The notes under the pieces are model-generated. The model did no database searches. It worked only from the letters and a program-made list of their open reading frames with translations, and was not told the DNA's origin. Made by a program: the position numbers and the translations under genes. From Trifolium pratense (taxonomy: Eukaryota; Streptophyta; Magnoliopsida; Fabales; Fabaceae), in NCBI RefSeq assembly GCF_020283565.1, contig NC_060064.1, positions 14,094,337 to 14,158,336 of the forward strand: 64,000 bases of DNA, in the 5' to 3' direction. Shown in pieces: positions 21,751 to 49,366 of the stretch; the stretch's first letter is position 1; the number at the start of each line of letters is the position of its first letter.

Positions 21751-21867
21751 TTTTTTTTCTTATTGTACTAAAAAACTATAGGAACAGAGTTGTATACAGA
21801 GGAAGAGAAGAACACTTGAAGATGTTTGTGTTTTGTCTCCTAAGTGTAAAACGTCACGCTAATTGTT

Positions 21868-21876
21868 CTATTTATA
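21868..21876 (-). promoter_or_regulatory. TATA box of the transporter gene
   Basis: The minus strand reads TATAAATAG in the context GGCCTATAAATAGAAC, 118 bp before the start codon. That is a normal plant spacing for a leader of roughly 85 bases. Confidence 0.65.
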
Positions 21877-21879
21877 GGC

Positions 21880-24204
21880 CTCTACATAGTGATGTTGTAT
21901 GAGAATTGTCCTCAAAAAATTATAATTAAAAAATAATATAAAAATATTAATTAGTGGAAATTTTTTTGATTTAATTTGAAGCGTGTAAGAATTGAGAGTT
22001 GAGATCCTCTCCATTTCAACTCACACGTGAGCTTTTTTTTTTTTTTTAACTATGGTACGTGATAACTAATTTTTATCGGAAAATATGTGGGTATATAAGG
22101 TAAGTTCTTTCTTTTCAATTTGTAACAGCCCCCGGGCCCCATCATGGCGATCCCGTTGCAGCAACCTCACGATCTTCTCCACCCCCTCTCTAGTGGAGTT
22201 TTTGCCTTCCGTGGGAATCGAACCATGTACCCTGGGGCAAAAACTCTACTAGAGAGGGGGGTGGAGAAGATCGTGAGGTGGCAGCTCCGGGATCGCCCCA
22301 TTTTTTTGTAACAGCCCGGGCCCCTTTTCTACGTATTTAGTAGGCAATCCCGGCTGTCACCTCACGATCTTCTCTACCCCCCTCACTAGTAGAGTTTTTG
22401 CCTTTCGTGGGAATCGCGATTTTCTCCATACGCTAATTAGAAATCTAATTTCTAACCACATATTTAAAAGAATTAAAACTCTTACTACTTAGACCAATTT
22501 ATTGTTAGTGACACGTGAACTCTTTTAAGTAGTATGATTAATACGTAAGTTCATGGATATTCTTATTTGTTGCGTGTGTATGCATGAACAAAATGGATTC
22601 CACGTAGCAAATAATTGAATTGTTTTATTGAGAAAAAATTAGGTGAATGGCTATCACTTTTTTTTGGAGAGTTCATAGTATATATAATTACTTTAAATTG
22701 GTGAGTATTGAATTTGGTGGAGAAAAAGAGTTCTCATATTAATATTATGTCTAAAATCCCAATTGGATAGTGATATATAACACGAAAATATTGATTATGA
22801 AAGGGGATTACATCCACCTTGGATTAATTTTGTGATGTTGGATTAGACTAAAAAATTATATTTATAATTTGACGTGATAATAAAATATATCGTAAATATG
22901 TTGAGCTAACATCTAAGGTTATCACTTAAGAACACTTAGATGGGATGACGTGAGTTTTTTTTCTAGCGCAAAACCTAAGTCTAGGTTCATTATCTAACTT
23001 TGCGCAAAACCTAAGTCACTTGTGTCGCACTCTAAGTGTTCAGTCTTGTGGGGCAACCCTCACTTAGAAAATTGTTAGAACAACAACCCGATTCAAATAA
23101 TAAAGAAATTATAAATACAAACAACGAATACATAATGTTTATAATAAAGATAGACCAATTTTACCTACATCTCTAGACTCTAACCGTAAAGCAATTGCAG
23201 TTCCTTTGTATTTTATTTTTTTGGTTAAGTATTCTACTGGTTAGAATTGCACCCTTAAAGTGAATAAATAGAGTGTCTAGGATACAAACTTTGGCTCTGC
23301 ATTTGGCTCATGCATATATCTCTAACTCGAGAGCAATCGTGGTTCCTTTTGTATTATCTATTGGTTCAAATTACAAGACTATCCATAATTAACTCTGAAA
23401 GACTTTGCTCCCCATAACCCTCAGTAGATTCCTCTCGCCATACTGAATCAACCTTCTAACTTATCCTTATAGACGAAGTAATAAATATCACCTAAAATGA
23501 ATACACGCAATTACAATATTCAAAATTCGAATTCAAATAAATATATTCAATTTAATAATATCGACATTGTGAATGAGTCCTAACTTGGCCTTACCGACCT
23601 TTCACTATACCTATATAATTTTATTGTATGTACAATTATTTTAAAATTATTAAGCAATAATGTAACAATGATATGATTAAATATGGTGTTGAAATAGTAT
23701 GACTAGTGGATAGCACTTAGAGTGAAGTGCTTGGTGATGCCAATAAGGGGGATCAAATCATTAGGGCCAAATTGGCCATAAGTCACTCTCATACCAATTT
23801 CCATCTCTGCCTTGTTTTGAGTTTGACGATGCGGCGAGTGTCTCTTCCACATCTTATCCATCGGAACAGTGCTGATGATTGAAACTAAACATAATGCTTC
23901 CATATATATTATCTCTCTTTTATTTGTTTTATACTCAACTTTTCGTTTCCAAATTTTGGAAACTTGGCTTTCTTCAAGTGAAATTATGATTTTTAGCACT
24001 ATGTGTAATTGCATAGACTAAAAGGGTATAACATTTTTCTCTTGAGATATATTTAACAATGTTATACATTTTTAGGATTTAATTCAAATTTAAATATAGT
24101 TAAACTGAAACAAATTCTTATTATCTCATCTAAATATTATGGAGAGTCTTAATTTAATAATTGAGTCCCGTTACTATCTCTATTCATCAATTTAAACGTA
24201 TAAC
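21880..24204. other. spacer upstream of the transporter, with hairpin repeat and one unrecognised frame
   Basis: Mostly AT-rich. The stretch at 22121-22425 holds a GC-rich inverted repeat listed separately. The minus frame 24014-23703 (103 residues, ending GITKHFTLSAIH) resembles no family I know and has no signal peptide; it may be chance. Confidence 0.4.
22121..22425. repeat. GC-rich hairpin repeat with a partial direct copy
   Basis: Arms 22146-22206 and 22236-22297 are inverted complements (GGCGATCCCG...TTTTTGCC against GGCAAAAACT...GGGATCGCC) around a 29-nt loop. On the minus strand the loop holds GGTTCGATTCCCAC, a perfect pol III B-box word. The flanking phrase TGTAACAGCCC...GGGCCCC recurs at 22306. 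It is followed by CACCTCACGATCTTCTC...GAGTTTTTGCC, a second direct partial copy of the left arm. It may be a tRNA-derived or LTR-derived repeat that inserted twice in opposite orientation. I could not assign a family. Confidence 0.7.
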
Positions 24205-24333
24205 TCAAACCCGGGTTGGCCTAATGGTGTTTGATCGAGATTTTGGTGTGTGCTCATTTTAAGGTCTTATGTTTAATTCACCCAGGTGTCAATTTTGATG
24301 GCTAGTTCATACCGAGCAAAAAAAAAAAAAAAA
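24205..24333 (+). mobile_element. tRNA-derived SINE relic
   Basis: TGGCCTAATGG fits the pol III A box. About 45 bp on, GTTTAATTC is a one-mismatch B box. The body ends GGTGTCAATTTTGATGGCTAG...CATACCGAGC followed by a run of about 18 A. This layout and wording resemble the Au-type SINEs of legumes and other plants. A short AACTC on both sides may be a remnant of the target duplication. Confidence 0.7.
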
Positions 24334-27300
24334 CTCTAGCTTTAAATGGGATCCCGCAAATGAACGATAGTATTGATCCCCTTGGATTAGTTGATCCTTG
24401 GTGCGAATACTGATTTTTATTTTTTAAATGTATTATATTATTGGAAATTGGAAAATCTAAAGTTATAGACTTATAGTCGATTGTTATAGTGACATTATGT
24501 GATCATTATTTCTTTTTAAAAGAATTATTATCATCATTCTATGAAATGCATTTGGATCATTACACACTTCAATTGACTAGTCTAGTTATAATATATTGTC
24601 AATATAATTGCAAATGATTAGGTGTAAGTAGTTAATGGTTTTTTTTTTTTTTAAAAAAAAAAGAGAATCTTAATTTAATTGTTGAAATAAATAATTATTG
24701 ATTAGATTTTATTTATTACCGATTTAATGGATGGACTATAAATTATCAAACATTTTTTTCATAGAACCGAAAAGTTAACACTAAATTTAACAATTTAACG
24801 ATTAATCTCTGAATTATCAAAAAAAAATTCTTAGAGCCAAAAAGTTAACACTAAAAAAATAATATGCTATTATAATAATTATGAGAGAAACTTTTGTCTT
24901 TATTTTAAGGAAAGAGAGGTACCACCAGCCTCGCATATACCACTTAAACTAATTTACACTCATCAAATGATACATGAGGATACCATAGAAAATAAATAAA
25001 ACAAAAGAAATTAAAGTTTGTTAATGAATCATGATGCATTATTTTAAGAGTGAGAAAGTGGATCAGTACTTTATCTGTTAATAAGTGAACGTTAGATACA
25101 TACCTGCTCACACCATACACTCGAATTGAGAAATCTTACCAATAAATTATGTGGCTGCCATTATTTACAAGCATAGTTCAAGAATCTTACTCTTTTACGA
25201 ATATCAGATTAATTATTATGTACTGTCTACATTTCTATAGGCTTGTATAATCAATTTACTACTATAGCTCTAGTGATGATACAGAGTGGTATGTGTGCAT
25301 TGACATACTTATATATGTAATATGTTTACTAAATTAGGATAAATAGTAAATATCCAAATAAAATTCATACTATAATTTATATAGCATATAATTTAATATA
25401 TATATTTATATTTTTTTAAGGAGTTTAGTTGTCAGAATTTTACTCCTTAATTAAAGTGAATAAATAGAAAATACAGCGTTCGAATTCTCGGCTCCTGCAT
25501 ATTGTAATGACCTTACTAGTTGAACTATGTTCGCGAGGACGATATAGTTATTTAATTTAATTTGTAAAAAAAAATTATTTACTTTTATTTATAATAAAAA
25601 AATGCTCTCTTGTCTATTTTTAATTAATAATTATAGGATAATTACACATGAATGAACAACAAATAGGCAACAAGCTGTGCTGCTATTTTTTTTTTCACGG
25701 TAAAACCAATTCTCTTAAAAACAATATCCATACATGGACCTGAGAAATACAACATTGCTAGGCATGAGTTTTTGAACTTTTTGCAGAAGACTTAACCTTT
25801 AGTGCTATGAAGTCAAAAGTGTAAAACGCAAATGACATAAAAATATATTGATTATGAGAATATATTTTCTCATATTTGGCCACTTTGTTTGAAGCAACTT
25901 TGAGGGTTATCTGTTTCACAGTAAAAACATTGTCCTCAATCCCACAAGTGGTGAAATCCTGATCAAGTCCACACATGCATGTTTTTCCCCTATCTACACA
26001 TACACCATAACATCCGTCGGTTTGAGAGTTGATCGGTCAAAAAGTTCACAGACGCTTCTTTTTTCACAGATATTTCTGCTCGGCTAAAAATATCAAAAAG
26101 AACATCCCAAAAAAAATCGTGTATGTATGTGAAGTCAGGAAACTCTCTACGATATACTTATATTTAAAGAAATTATTATATGTTAATTAAAATAACATGA
26201 TGATATTGTGAAATGTCAATAATCTTTGTTATTTTCTCATGACATCACAAAACTTATGATATGTTAAAGGGGATAGTTGAAGATTTAAAATTCCTTACTT
26301 GATATGTTGGTGCATTGATTCTTGACAAGACAATAAATGAGTAGACAATTAGTTACTCTTTAAAGATATCAACACTAGCAATGCAGATTAGGAAGAATTT
26401 CCCTTAATCAATTGAATATTCTTTTAATTTCTAATATGCAATATGTGTTTGATACATTATTCTCTATTTCAAAATTCATATAAGTTTACTACAAATTTGA
26501 GTTATGCTCTGCCTACGACCTTTTTCTCACTCATTTCCACATTTTTATATGCTTTTTCAATATGAAAAAAGTGGAACAAAGCATTCTTTTTTACTTTTTC
26601 TTAAAATATAATTTTAATCTTTGAGTATAATTCCTCTGCATGTACTTACAGATTAGCTTGATTATGGAATGCTAATATAATAATTAATACCTAGCAAAAG
26701 TATTAAAAAAAATATAGCACAGTAATTGTTGTTGGGTAGAATATGCTATATATTTTTTTTATTAAGATATGTTGTTGTATATATCTGGATTTCTTTGTCC
26801 CATCCTGGGCACATCTTCTCTTATATTGATTTATTAAATTGAGATCTAAATAATAGTTTATTGAATTATGTTACATATATACTCTTTCACTATTAATGAA
26901 TTTTCGGGAGGAAAAAAAGATGATTTAGAGTGATAAAATGCTTTTATAATACAAGACACAATTTCGCGCATAAAAAGTAACATTCTAAGGTCGCAATTAT
27001 ATAATCAGATTTTAAAATAATTATTCGTGAATGAAAAATAAGCGGGGCAAATGAAACAACACATTGAATCAAATCTATGAAGTGATATAACCATTGGGAT
27101 CTTAAGACATGAGAAAATCTTTTTTGAACAAAAGACTAACTATACTCAACATGCGCCTAGTGCTGCAGGCCTTGAGCAGACAAGGACGAAGCGCCCAACA
27201 TTGCTTGCTATTATAGACGAGTCCAATGCTCAGGCACACCCAATCAGTACACAATTTTCCTTTTTTCCCCCTTGTTTTGCAATATATTCGACCATGAGTC

Positions 27301-28026
27301 TTCCAATAGGTCTAGTATGATTTCACTATATATTTTGAATGTTCCAAAAAAAATGAATTAAAAAAAAATAACAGGTGAACCGGTTACCCATCCTTTTCTC
27401 TTTGTGTTTTAGGATTCGTGCTGAGTGACTATTAACAATAAATTCAATATTAATTCTTAATATTTTAGATAAATCAGCATGTCGTAAAAGATCATTTATA
27501 CGCATGTGCATAAGTTTATGTAGATTACATACTAAATTTTAATTATAGTTGTACTCTGTAATCACCAAAAAGTTTATATATCTTCCATTTGATTGATCTA
27601 ATTACATGGTCTCATATATATCGATCACTATATTAAGCAAAATTAAATCACGGGTGCAACAAAGTACAAACTATTGTAGGTTTCCCACATAGCATGGCAT
27701 GATTCATGCACTTTAGTTGAGTAAAAAGATAGTAATATGCTACATCACTAAAAATCTTCAAATTAATTGGATTAATACTCATTTAGAATTAGCTAACATC
27801 TCCTCTCTATATATAGGCACTTTCCTAGTTAGAAAAGAATAAGTATTTTATTTATGCTTGATTAATATTAAAGACATATTAGACATTGATTGATGAATGA
27901 ATTGTATGAGGAGCTAGATAGGACCACATACATAAGAAAAACAAACACGTTAGTAGATCTTAGATTATACTATATCAACAACAGAATTTCCACAAAATCA
28001 TATGAAAGTGCAGTGATTTGAGTGGT
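24334..28026. other. AT-rich spacer
   Basis: No frame longer than about 70 codons shows family resemblance. At about 25405-25530 there is a patch reading like a degraded dispersed repeat (GTTCGAATTCTCGGCTCC). Nothing else can be supported. Confidence 0.45.
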
Positions 28027-28454
28027 CACTACTATTTGTCTAAATATTTAATGTACAAAAACAAAAACATGGGGGTGTATTTCTAAAGCGATCCGCCATC
28101 AAAAGCAAGGTATCGATTGGACATATTGCCAGCCATGGAATGTCTAGTTGCTGCAAATTTAAACAATGCTTTCATGCGGAAATTTCGTAGGTAATGTGCC
28201 GACACATGCTGACTAAAGTGGCAGCTGACACAAATACGTTTCCTACGAAAATTTTGTAGGTAATATGCTGACACAGGTTGTGGCTGACACAAATATTTTT
28301 CCTACGAAGTTTGTCGGAAATATTGTAGAAATAGTTAGCTTTTTGCCTACAAAGCTCTTGGTAGGAAATGTCGTCGGAAATGTTACATTTCCTACGAAAA
28401 TGAGCACTATTCCCACGAAATTTTTTGTAGGTAATGCAGACGATTTTTGTAGTG
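28027..28454. mobile_element. CACTA-like non-autonomous remnant
   Basis: The right end closes in CGATTTTTGTAGTG, the inverse of the CACTACAAAAA terminus typical of CACTA transposons. The interior carries many copies, in both directions, of TTTCCTACGAAATT-type words, as expected for subterminal repeats. The left end may be CACTACTATTTGTC at 28027. The flanking 3-bp words (GGT and GTT) do not match, so the left boundary is tentative. Confidence 0.5.
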
Positions 28455-29944
28455 GTTGGAGAAAATCTTTATCTCCGGAGTACATTTTCCAGAATTAGGT
28501 TTTAGAGTCTAGTAATTTCACATGATTCAATTCAATGCATGCATGCTTGTCGACATACAACTTTTTATTTTTCAAATGATTGTACTAGCTAGAGCAAGAA
28601 CATTATATTAATTGTTTGTACTTTACATAATCATTACACAATTATATTTAGTGCATGTCCGAAATCATCGAGCATTCATCGAAATTATAGTTAGTCATTG
28701 TGATTTTGTAAAAGTTAGCAGATTAATATTTTTAAGTTGATTCATATCAATCAGTGCATGATATCATCTACAAGATTTTGCAGCAGGGCTCTGAAAATGA
28801 ATTGTTCATCTTTGTCATTCATTCTTAAGAAATGTGATTGAGATAATATTTAGTATTTTAAAATAGCAGTTTACTATTTTTAAGTCAACACTTCCATCTT
28901 TATTAAGGGTGCACTTAATAGTTGAAGTGGATGAGTTACAGAATAAGTAATAAGCCGATCAAAAATTCAATTTCCACACACAAACATATATGAACTCATT
29001 TTTCAAACAAGAAGATGTTAATTTATGGATGACTATTATTGGTTCAGATTTATATATGGAGAAATGTTATTTAGGTGAACATAAAATTATAATCACTTTA
29101 TTATTTGTAACTTTATTTTTTTCTTAAAACTTGAGTCCTTTGAAATAAAAAAAATATATTTAATATAAATTCGTTAAAAAGACTTTTAAAATTTCATAAA
29201 GTCAATACAATTCACAATTTTTTTTTAATACATATACACCCTTAAATATAAGGTACATACATTTATTTACCATCTTGATCGTAAAATTTTATTTATTTAC
29301 ATATAGGTGGTGTTGATAAACATAAGACTAATATCACTAGCTAGTATCATACTTGTAATCCAATAAGAAAACAATATATAGTTGTTATATATTCACTAGA
29401 TTTTCTTTGTCTTATTGCTCCCAAATCATACACAACACGCACTATCCAATTATTCATTTGCTTGTTTTACTTTTTATATATCCCATCATTAAAATCAACA
29501 AAAGTTTTAGACATTAAGCAAGAGAATATTTAAAATTGAGACCACAATATACTCATACTACTAGGAACTCACTTTACTTTACTTCATCTTCATCTTAGCC
29601 ACCATGCACACAGTACATAATTCAACTTGGAGAAATAAACACTTTACTTTACTTGCGAAATGACTTAAATGCCCTTCCTCTCGTCAGCACAAAAATAAAC
29701 AGTTCCCAAGTGGCTGGAACATGTGTTGGAGTATAAGTGGAACATAATATAGAAGAAAAATGGAAATCTAATCGGTAAACTCATCACCATGTTTTTTGTC
29801 TCTAAATGTGACATACAAATACACATTACACACATAGCTAGGTCCAATAAATATTTTTCGGGGACCAACTTGGAATGATCTACATTGATAAGTAATTTTC
29901 ACAAAGGAGAATATGGATATTTTCACTTTAATCTAAGGTTTTAA
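28455..29944. other. AT-rich spacer
   Basis: About 1.5 kb of AT-rich DNA with no supported coding region, RNA gene or repeat boundary. Confidence 0.45.
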
Positions 29945-30303
29945 TGTTGGAATATTTTATAATATTCCAATAATATTATGTGGGCAAATATTTTTATATA
30001 ATTATATTATCTATTTATCAATTAAGAGCTTTAATTGATTAAGTGATCAAATAAAGTAAAAGGCTAATTAGATTTCTATTTATAATTAATTGATTAATTA
30101 ATTGAATATAAGCTCAATATAAGTGGATGTCAGGATGACCCATTTCGGAATAATGGGAACCCTAATCGGTCATCACACTATATATAGGCTATGATCCCCA
30201 ATATACCGTACATAAGCAAATAATCACTTCTCCCCATCTAAAGAGAACTCGAGGCATTAGGGTACCGGTTGAGGAAGAACATACAAGTCAACGGATGCTC
30301 GTC

Positions 30304-30368
<65 letters not shown>

Positions 30369-30668
30369 TGTTTCAGTACCGGTTGAGGAAGAACCATACA
30401 AGCCAACGGATGCTCGTCGTCTCTCTCTCTCTCTCTCTCTCTCTTTGTGTTTCAGGATTACTACCGAGAGACTATGCGGTTAGTTCATCTAATGGATTCG
30501 TCGTCCAGGTATTCCTAATACTATTCTTTGATAAATCAACATGTCGTAGATTCTGTTTTATATACATGCTCATATGATTATTAAGCTTCCGCACTAAATT
30601 AAGATTATGGATTTAATCTTTATTATTAAGCATGATTTATATGATTAATTGTTAAATTAATTCCAACA
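29945..30668. mobile_element. solo LTR, probably Copia type
   Basis: 724 bp running from TGTTGGAATATT to ATTCCAACA, inverted termini of the TG...CA type. The flanking words TTTAA and TTTAT agree at four of five bases, fitting an old target duplication. It contains ACTATATATAGG, a TATA box, about 260 bp from the left end. No second LTR or internal coding region is nearby, so recombination between the LTRs of one element is the simplest explanation. The right half carries a tandem duplication with TC microsatellites. Confidence 0.7.
30262..30455 (+). repeat. tandem duplication with two (TC)n arrays inside the solo LTR
   Basis: GTACCGGTTGAGGAAGAAC...GGATGCTCGTCG followed by (TC)n and TTTGTGTTTCAG occurs at 30262 and again at 30376. 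The first TC run (30305-30365) is about 60 bp, the second (30420-30445) about 26 bp. The flanking text differs by only a few bases, so the duplication is younger than the LTR. Confidence 0.85.

Positions 30669-35108
<4,440 letters not shown>

Positions 35109-35185
<77 letters not shown>
35109..35185. repeat. (AT)n microsatellite
   Basis: About 38 perfect dinucleotides. Confidence 0.98.
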
Positions 35186-35187
<2 letters not shown>

Positions 35188-36110
35188 AAACAATATTGAT
35201 CTAAATTTGCCTACTTGATTCAAATTATTTGCTCTACACTTACATGTAGAGGATATCAAATCTATGCCAAAAGATACAGTAAAACTTGTCCTGGTGCGAT
35301 TGACAATAAGTCTTGCGGAGAGTATGTATAATAAATTTATCTTTAAACTTTTCAAATCTTTATAAGCACTTTATAGAAAATGGGTAAGATGATTAATAAG
35401 ACATAAAGGTATAATTAGAAAACTAGTATAACTTTAAACTATTAAAGGATTATAAATAAAAATTAAAGGAACAAAATAATGTGTTTAAAAACGACATGCA
35501 TTAAGGAACGGATGAGTATGTGTAAGCAGTAAATTTTATTTTATTTTTTGAAAGGAAATTTAATTTTATTATTCTTTGATAAAAATAAAATTTCATTATC
35601 TTTCAGTTAAGTAAATTACATTTCAATGTTTTCTTTAGGCCTACAAATTCATTGAATTAACCCTGATTTTAAATTGTGGTAACAACCTTTGCTATTTAAT
35701 TAAAAAAGGCTTGCGCAAATGACTTTTGCAAAAAGGATTCACTTGAATTTTTGTCCTTGTAATTTTTAATTCTTTCAATTTTACACTGTAATTTATAATC
35801 ACTTTAATTTAGTCCCTCAGTCTAATAAAATTATAAAAAAAAAAAAAAAACCACATCATGAATCATGAATATTGAATAATATGAGTTAAGATACGATGAC
35901 AAATTAAAGAGGCTTATTGGCTCACCACATTTAGGTCCGCCTCACTTCTAACTTGTTGAAACCTGAACGAGGTAAGATTCACTTAGATGGTGGTGGTTCA
36001 CTCGTCAAATAATATTTTCTTTTTTTATTCACATGAATTTGTTGTTATTATTAAAAAACAAATTAAATATTTTGAAAGTCCCAATAAAATGTCCAATGCG
36101 AGGCATGATT

Positions 36111-36351
36111 TCATAACATATAATTTAAAACAATATTATCAACTTTATAGAGCAATTTAGATCAAATAAAATTTTGAACCTATTTTTAAAGATAATAAAA
36201 AGTACTATTTCTTTATATAAAAAAAAATACTTTTTATTCTCTTTAAGAATCAATCCCAAATTCTAATTGATCTAAATGACTCTCTTTTTTTTAGACATGG
36301 TCTAAATTACTCTATAAAGCTAATAATATATTGTTTTAAATTATGTTATGA
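36111..36351. mobile_element. MITE-like inverted repeat
   Basis: Starts TCATAACATATAATTTAAAAC and ends with its inverse (GTTTTAAATTATGTTATGA). Pairing continues inwards through CTTTATAGAGCAATTTAGATC and through AAAGTAC...TACTTT nearer the centre. At 241 bp with no frame it fits a miniature inverted-repeat element. No clear target duplication is seen, so the superfamily is open. Confidence 0.65.
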
Positions 36352-38936
36352 ACAAAAGAAAAAAAAAATGCTCCCTTTGGGTTTTTATTGGGCCTTTTAA
36401 ATACTTTTCTCCACAAAAATTCTCTTCCCACCCTATGACTCTTTTTCCATCCCCCCTCCCCCTCAAATTTCCATTTATGACCTTGAATAAAAAGTTCAAA
36501 ATATTTTTTTCAAAGTTTTTCTAGTTCAAATTCAAAAATATTTAAAAAACACGTTCCAAAATTTTTATTCAAAGACAAATAAAAATTGGAAAGGAAAAAA
36601 GAGTATGGAAGGAAGAGAAGCCATCTTTCTCCACATGGAGACATTGGACTCTTTAAAATCTCCATAATGGTTTGGGCCTATTTGGCCTTTCAAATAGTTT
36701 GCTTCGGTTGAACATATTGAGTTTCTTAAATCTCCATAATATCTTTATCTGCAAACAATTGTTTTGATATTTAAAAATGTGATTCATTGTCAAAAAAATA
36801 ATGTGATTAATTGTCATAGTATTTTTTGAATATGTTGAAAATTATATTCTTAACACTAGTAATTTTACTGGTTAAATTGATCAACAAAAAAATATATTTG
36901 ATGACTAGTTAGCTACTAAAAAAATTTGAGGATCTAAACTACTAAAATGTATTTGCAATTTTGATATATTTAGAAATATTTTTTCTACAAACAACTCATA
37001 TATAGCTGTTAGCCTAACTTAGCCATACCCAATAATTTGACAATAGAGACTTCCGAAAAAGATCATTATCGCACACCAAGAATATATCATCTATTCTTTT
37101 TTTTGGGACAATCATCTTTTCTTTGTTATTGTTAGTGAAAAAGATGTTTAAAGCTGACATTAGATGTGGATTATTTATTTTTGTGATGATAAAAGTGTCG
37201 TTACGCAAATACGTTTGATGAAATATACTTCCATTCCCATTTTATAAAAGGGAGCTTCTTTACTTCATTTGGATAAGAATATGCAAAGTATACAAATACA
37301 ATACATGCATGTATTATCAAATGAACCAAAGAGATTAATTTTTTTTTGAATGGAAATGAACCAAGGAGATGATGACGCATATTATAAAAAAAAAGTAAGT
37401 GATGACGCAAACGTAGCAATCAATTAAGGCGTGCAAATTAATAGTGTGTGGTTGAAGATTGTCTCGAGTCTCGACCAGATAAGAAGTCTCACATCTGTTG
37501 CAAGATCGTCTGAATATATATTTATAAAGTAGAAATAATTATCGTCTTATAAATCAGTTTTATCAGATTGAGTTAGATCCAACTCTTGATCCTAAGACGG
37601 CCCACTTATAAACATATATTCAACGCTCTAGAATAATAGTCTAGAAAGTATAAAGTATGTATGTACTTTTCTTTTGCTAGACTTAACTCCTTTGGAGAGG
37701 AAAGGCAATTAATGATACAATGTTTATAACTTGCAAGGCAATGTGTACAATGTATAGAGTAGAGTAGTGGAATGAAATGAAATGAGAAGAGGAGAATAGA
37801 AGACGGAAAATTAAGTGCAAGTGCATGTAATTGGTGGTACGTGGAAATGTTATGGGAAACACATATCGTTTTCATTTAAAGCATAACCATTTTTATCCTA
37901 TCCTATAGTATACAATAATTGAATTGAAAAAAGCATAACATTTTGATTTTGTATTGCTGATCTTGTATTTGGAATAAGGTCTATTCATATATTTTGCTTT
38001 TTTTTTATCCGGTCAATGTATAACAACGAAATTCATATACAAAACACATTTGAACATTTGGTAATAGTCACACTTTTGGCATGCAATAGAGAGATATTCT
38101 TACATGTTCACGTGATCAAAGACACTGCATTTGGTCGTACTCACAAAAACTATTATATCAAGCTACACCACAACCACTCATTGTATATAATTATGCAGCT
38201 TGTCACCAACTTCATCATAATAGTTTCACCTTGAATAAGCAGATTTTTTTAAAAAAACAATTCAAATTCAAAAGACTAATCCTGAAGAGACAATCCACAG
38301 GTTCAACACACCACTCGTATACTCGTATAATAGACGGTGATCACCATTTGTCTTAGCCAAAAACCATTTCCAAGACTAACTTTTAATGAGCTCAACCGTA
38401 CTAGGCATGTCGACAACCGAATCTGAAAATATTATACCTGGTGGGAACAATTTTTTGCCAGACTTTACTTACCTCACGACCGAACTCTGGATTACTGGGG
38501 TCCGTTTCCACTGAGAACCAGATGGTTAATACTAAAAAAAAGTGTAAATTATATGGTATAACCATCACCATTCTGCTATTTGCACACCTCATAATACCAA
38601 ATAGAAAAAATTCACATCTTGAGAACAAATGTTATTCCCATTCTTGGCTCCAAGAACATAAAACACAACTAGTAATAATGCTGAGTGTTGTAGTAATATG
38701 ATCAAATATTCACCTGATCTGCACCAAAGGAACTCCAACAACAAGAGTAAATTGGAAAATAGAACAAGTACATCTATAATTATTTCATTGACTAAACTCT
38801 CATATCAACAAGCTTTGTGTTTTTCATTATACAAAAAATGTCTGAATTGAGACATACACCTGATATTACCTAAGAATTTTCATAAATAGACATGTTCTTG
38901 AAAACCTATTTAATGCCTAAAAGCAAACATGGAAGA
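36352..38936. other. spacer downstream of the UBP5-like gene
   Basis: Includes the 3' flank of the deubiquitinase gene. At 37440-37585 wording such as AAGTCTCACATC...TATATATTTATAAAG...GTTGAGTTAGATCC resembles degraded LTR sequence common in plants; its boundaries are not visible. No gene is supported. Confidence 0.4.
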
Positions 38937-48874
<9,938 letters not shown>

Positions 48875-49366
48875 CTTCCTCTCGCACTTCAACCCAATTT
48901 TTCACAAGCAAAAAAAAAATCACTTTTTAATGGAAAAATGAATTTTTTGTGTTTGAAGAAATCGAATGTGTGAGGAAAATGAGAAAAGGAAGAAGAATTT
49001 TGGAAATCTAGAAGTAGAATTCCCTCTGTTTTAGGGAGGGGTGCAGTGTTCTGAGCAGTTTCGCAGAGTTGTAAATTGGGGGATTTTTTTGGAATAATTA
49101 AATCTTGCATTACCATTGAGGACATTTCACCCTAATTCATCAAATTAAGTTTTTGTTTCTTCTCATTTAATATTTTATTATCTATGGAGTACGATCTCGT
49201 ATAAAAGCAAAATTTTTTTACTGTATATGATTTATAAAAAAAGTAAAAAATAAAAATTATATATGAGATCGGAAGAAATATCATTGGAGATAAAATAATG
49301 AAGTAAATTCTTTTTTATAAAAAAGGAAAAATTATATGAAAATTAAGGAATAAGACGGAGAAATAA
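48875..49366. other. upstream region of the UBP5-like gene
   Basis: Contains the leader and promoter of the minus-strand deubiquitinase gene. Pyrimidine-rich minus-strand sequence (CTTCTTCCTTTTCTCATTTTCC) lies about 100 bp before the start. No certain TATA box is seen. Confidence 0.4.

Noticed and set aside
28265..28498. Frame with repeated PTKFVG-like words
   Set aside because: Translation of CACTA subterminal repeats.
30269..30577. Frame rich in Ser-Leu across the TC arrays
   Set aside because: It is a translation of a (TC)n microsatellite inside a solo LTR, not a protein.
37440..37585. LTR-like wording (AAGTCTCACATC, GTTGAGTTAGATCC)
   Set aside because: Probably old LTR debris, but without termini or duplication the element cannot be delimited.
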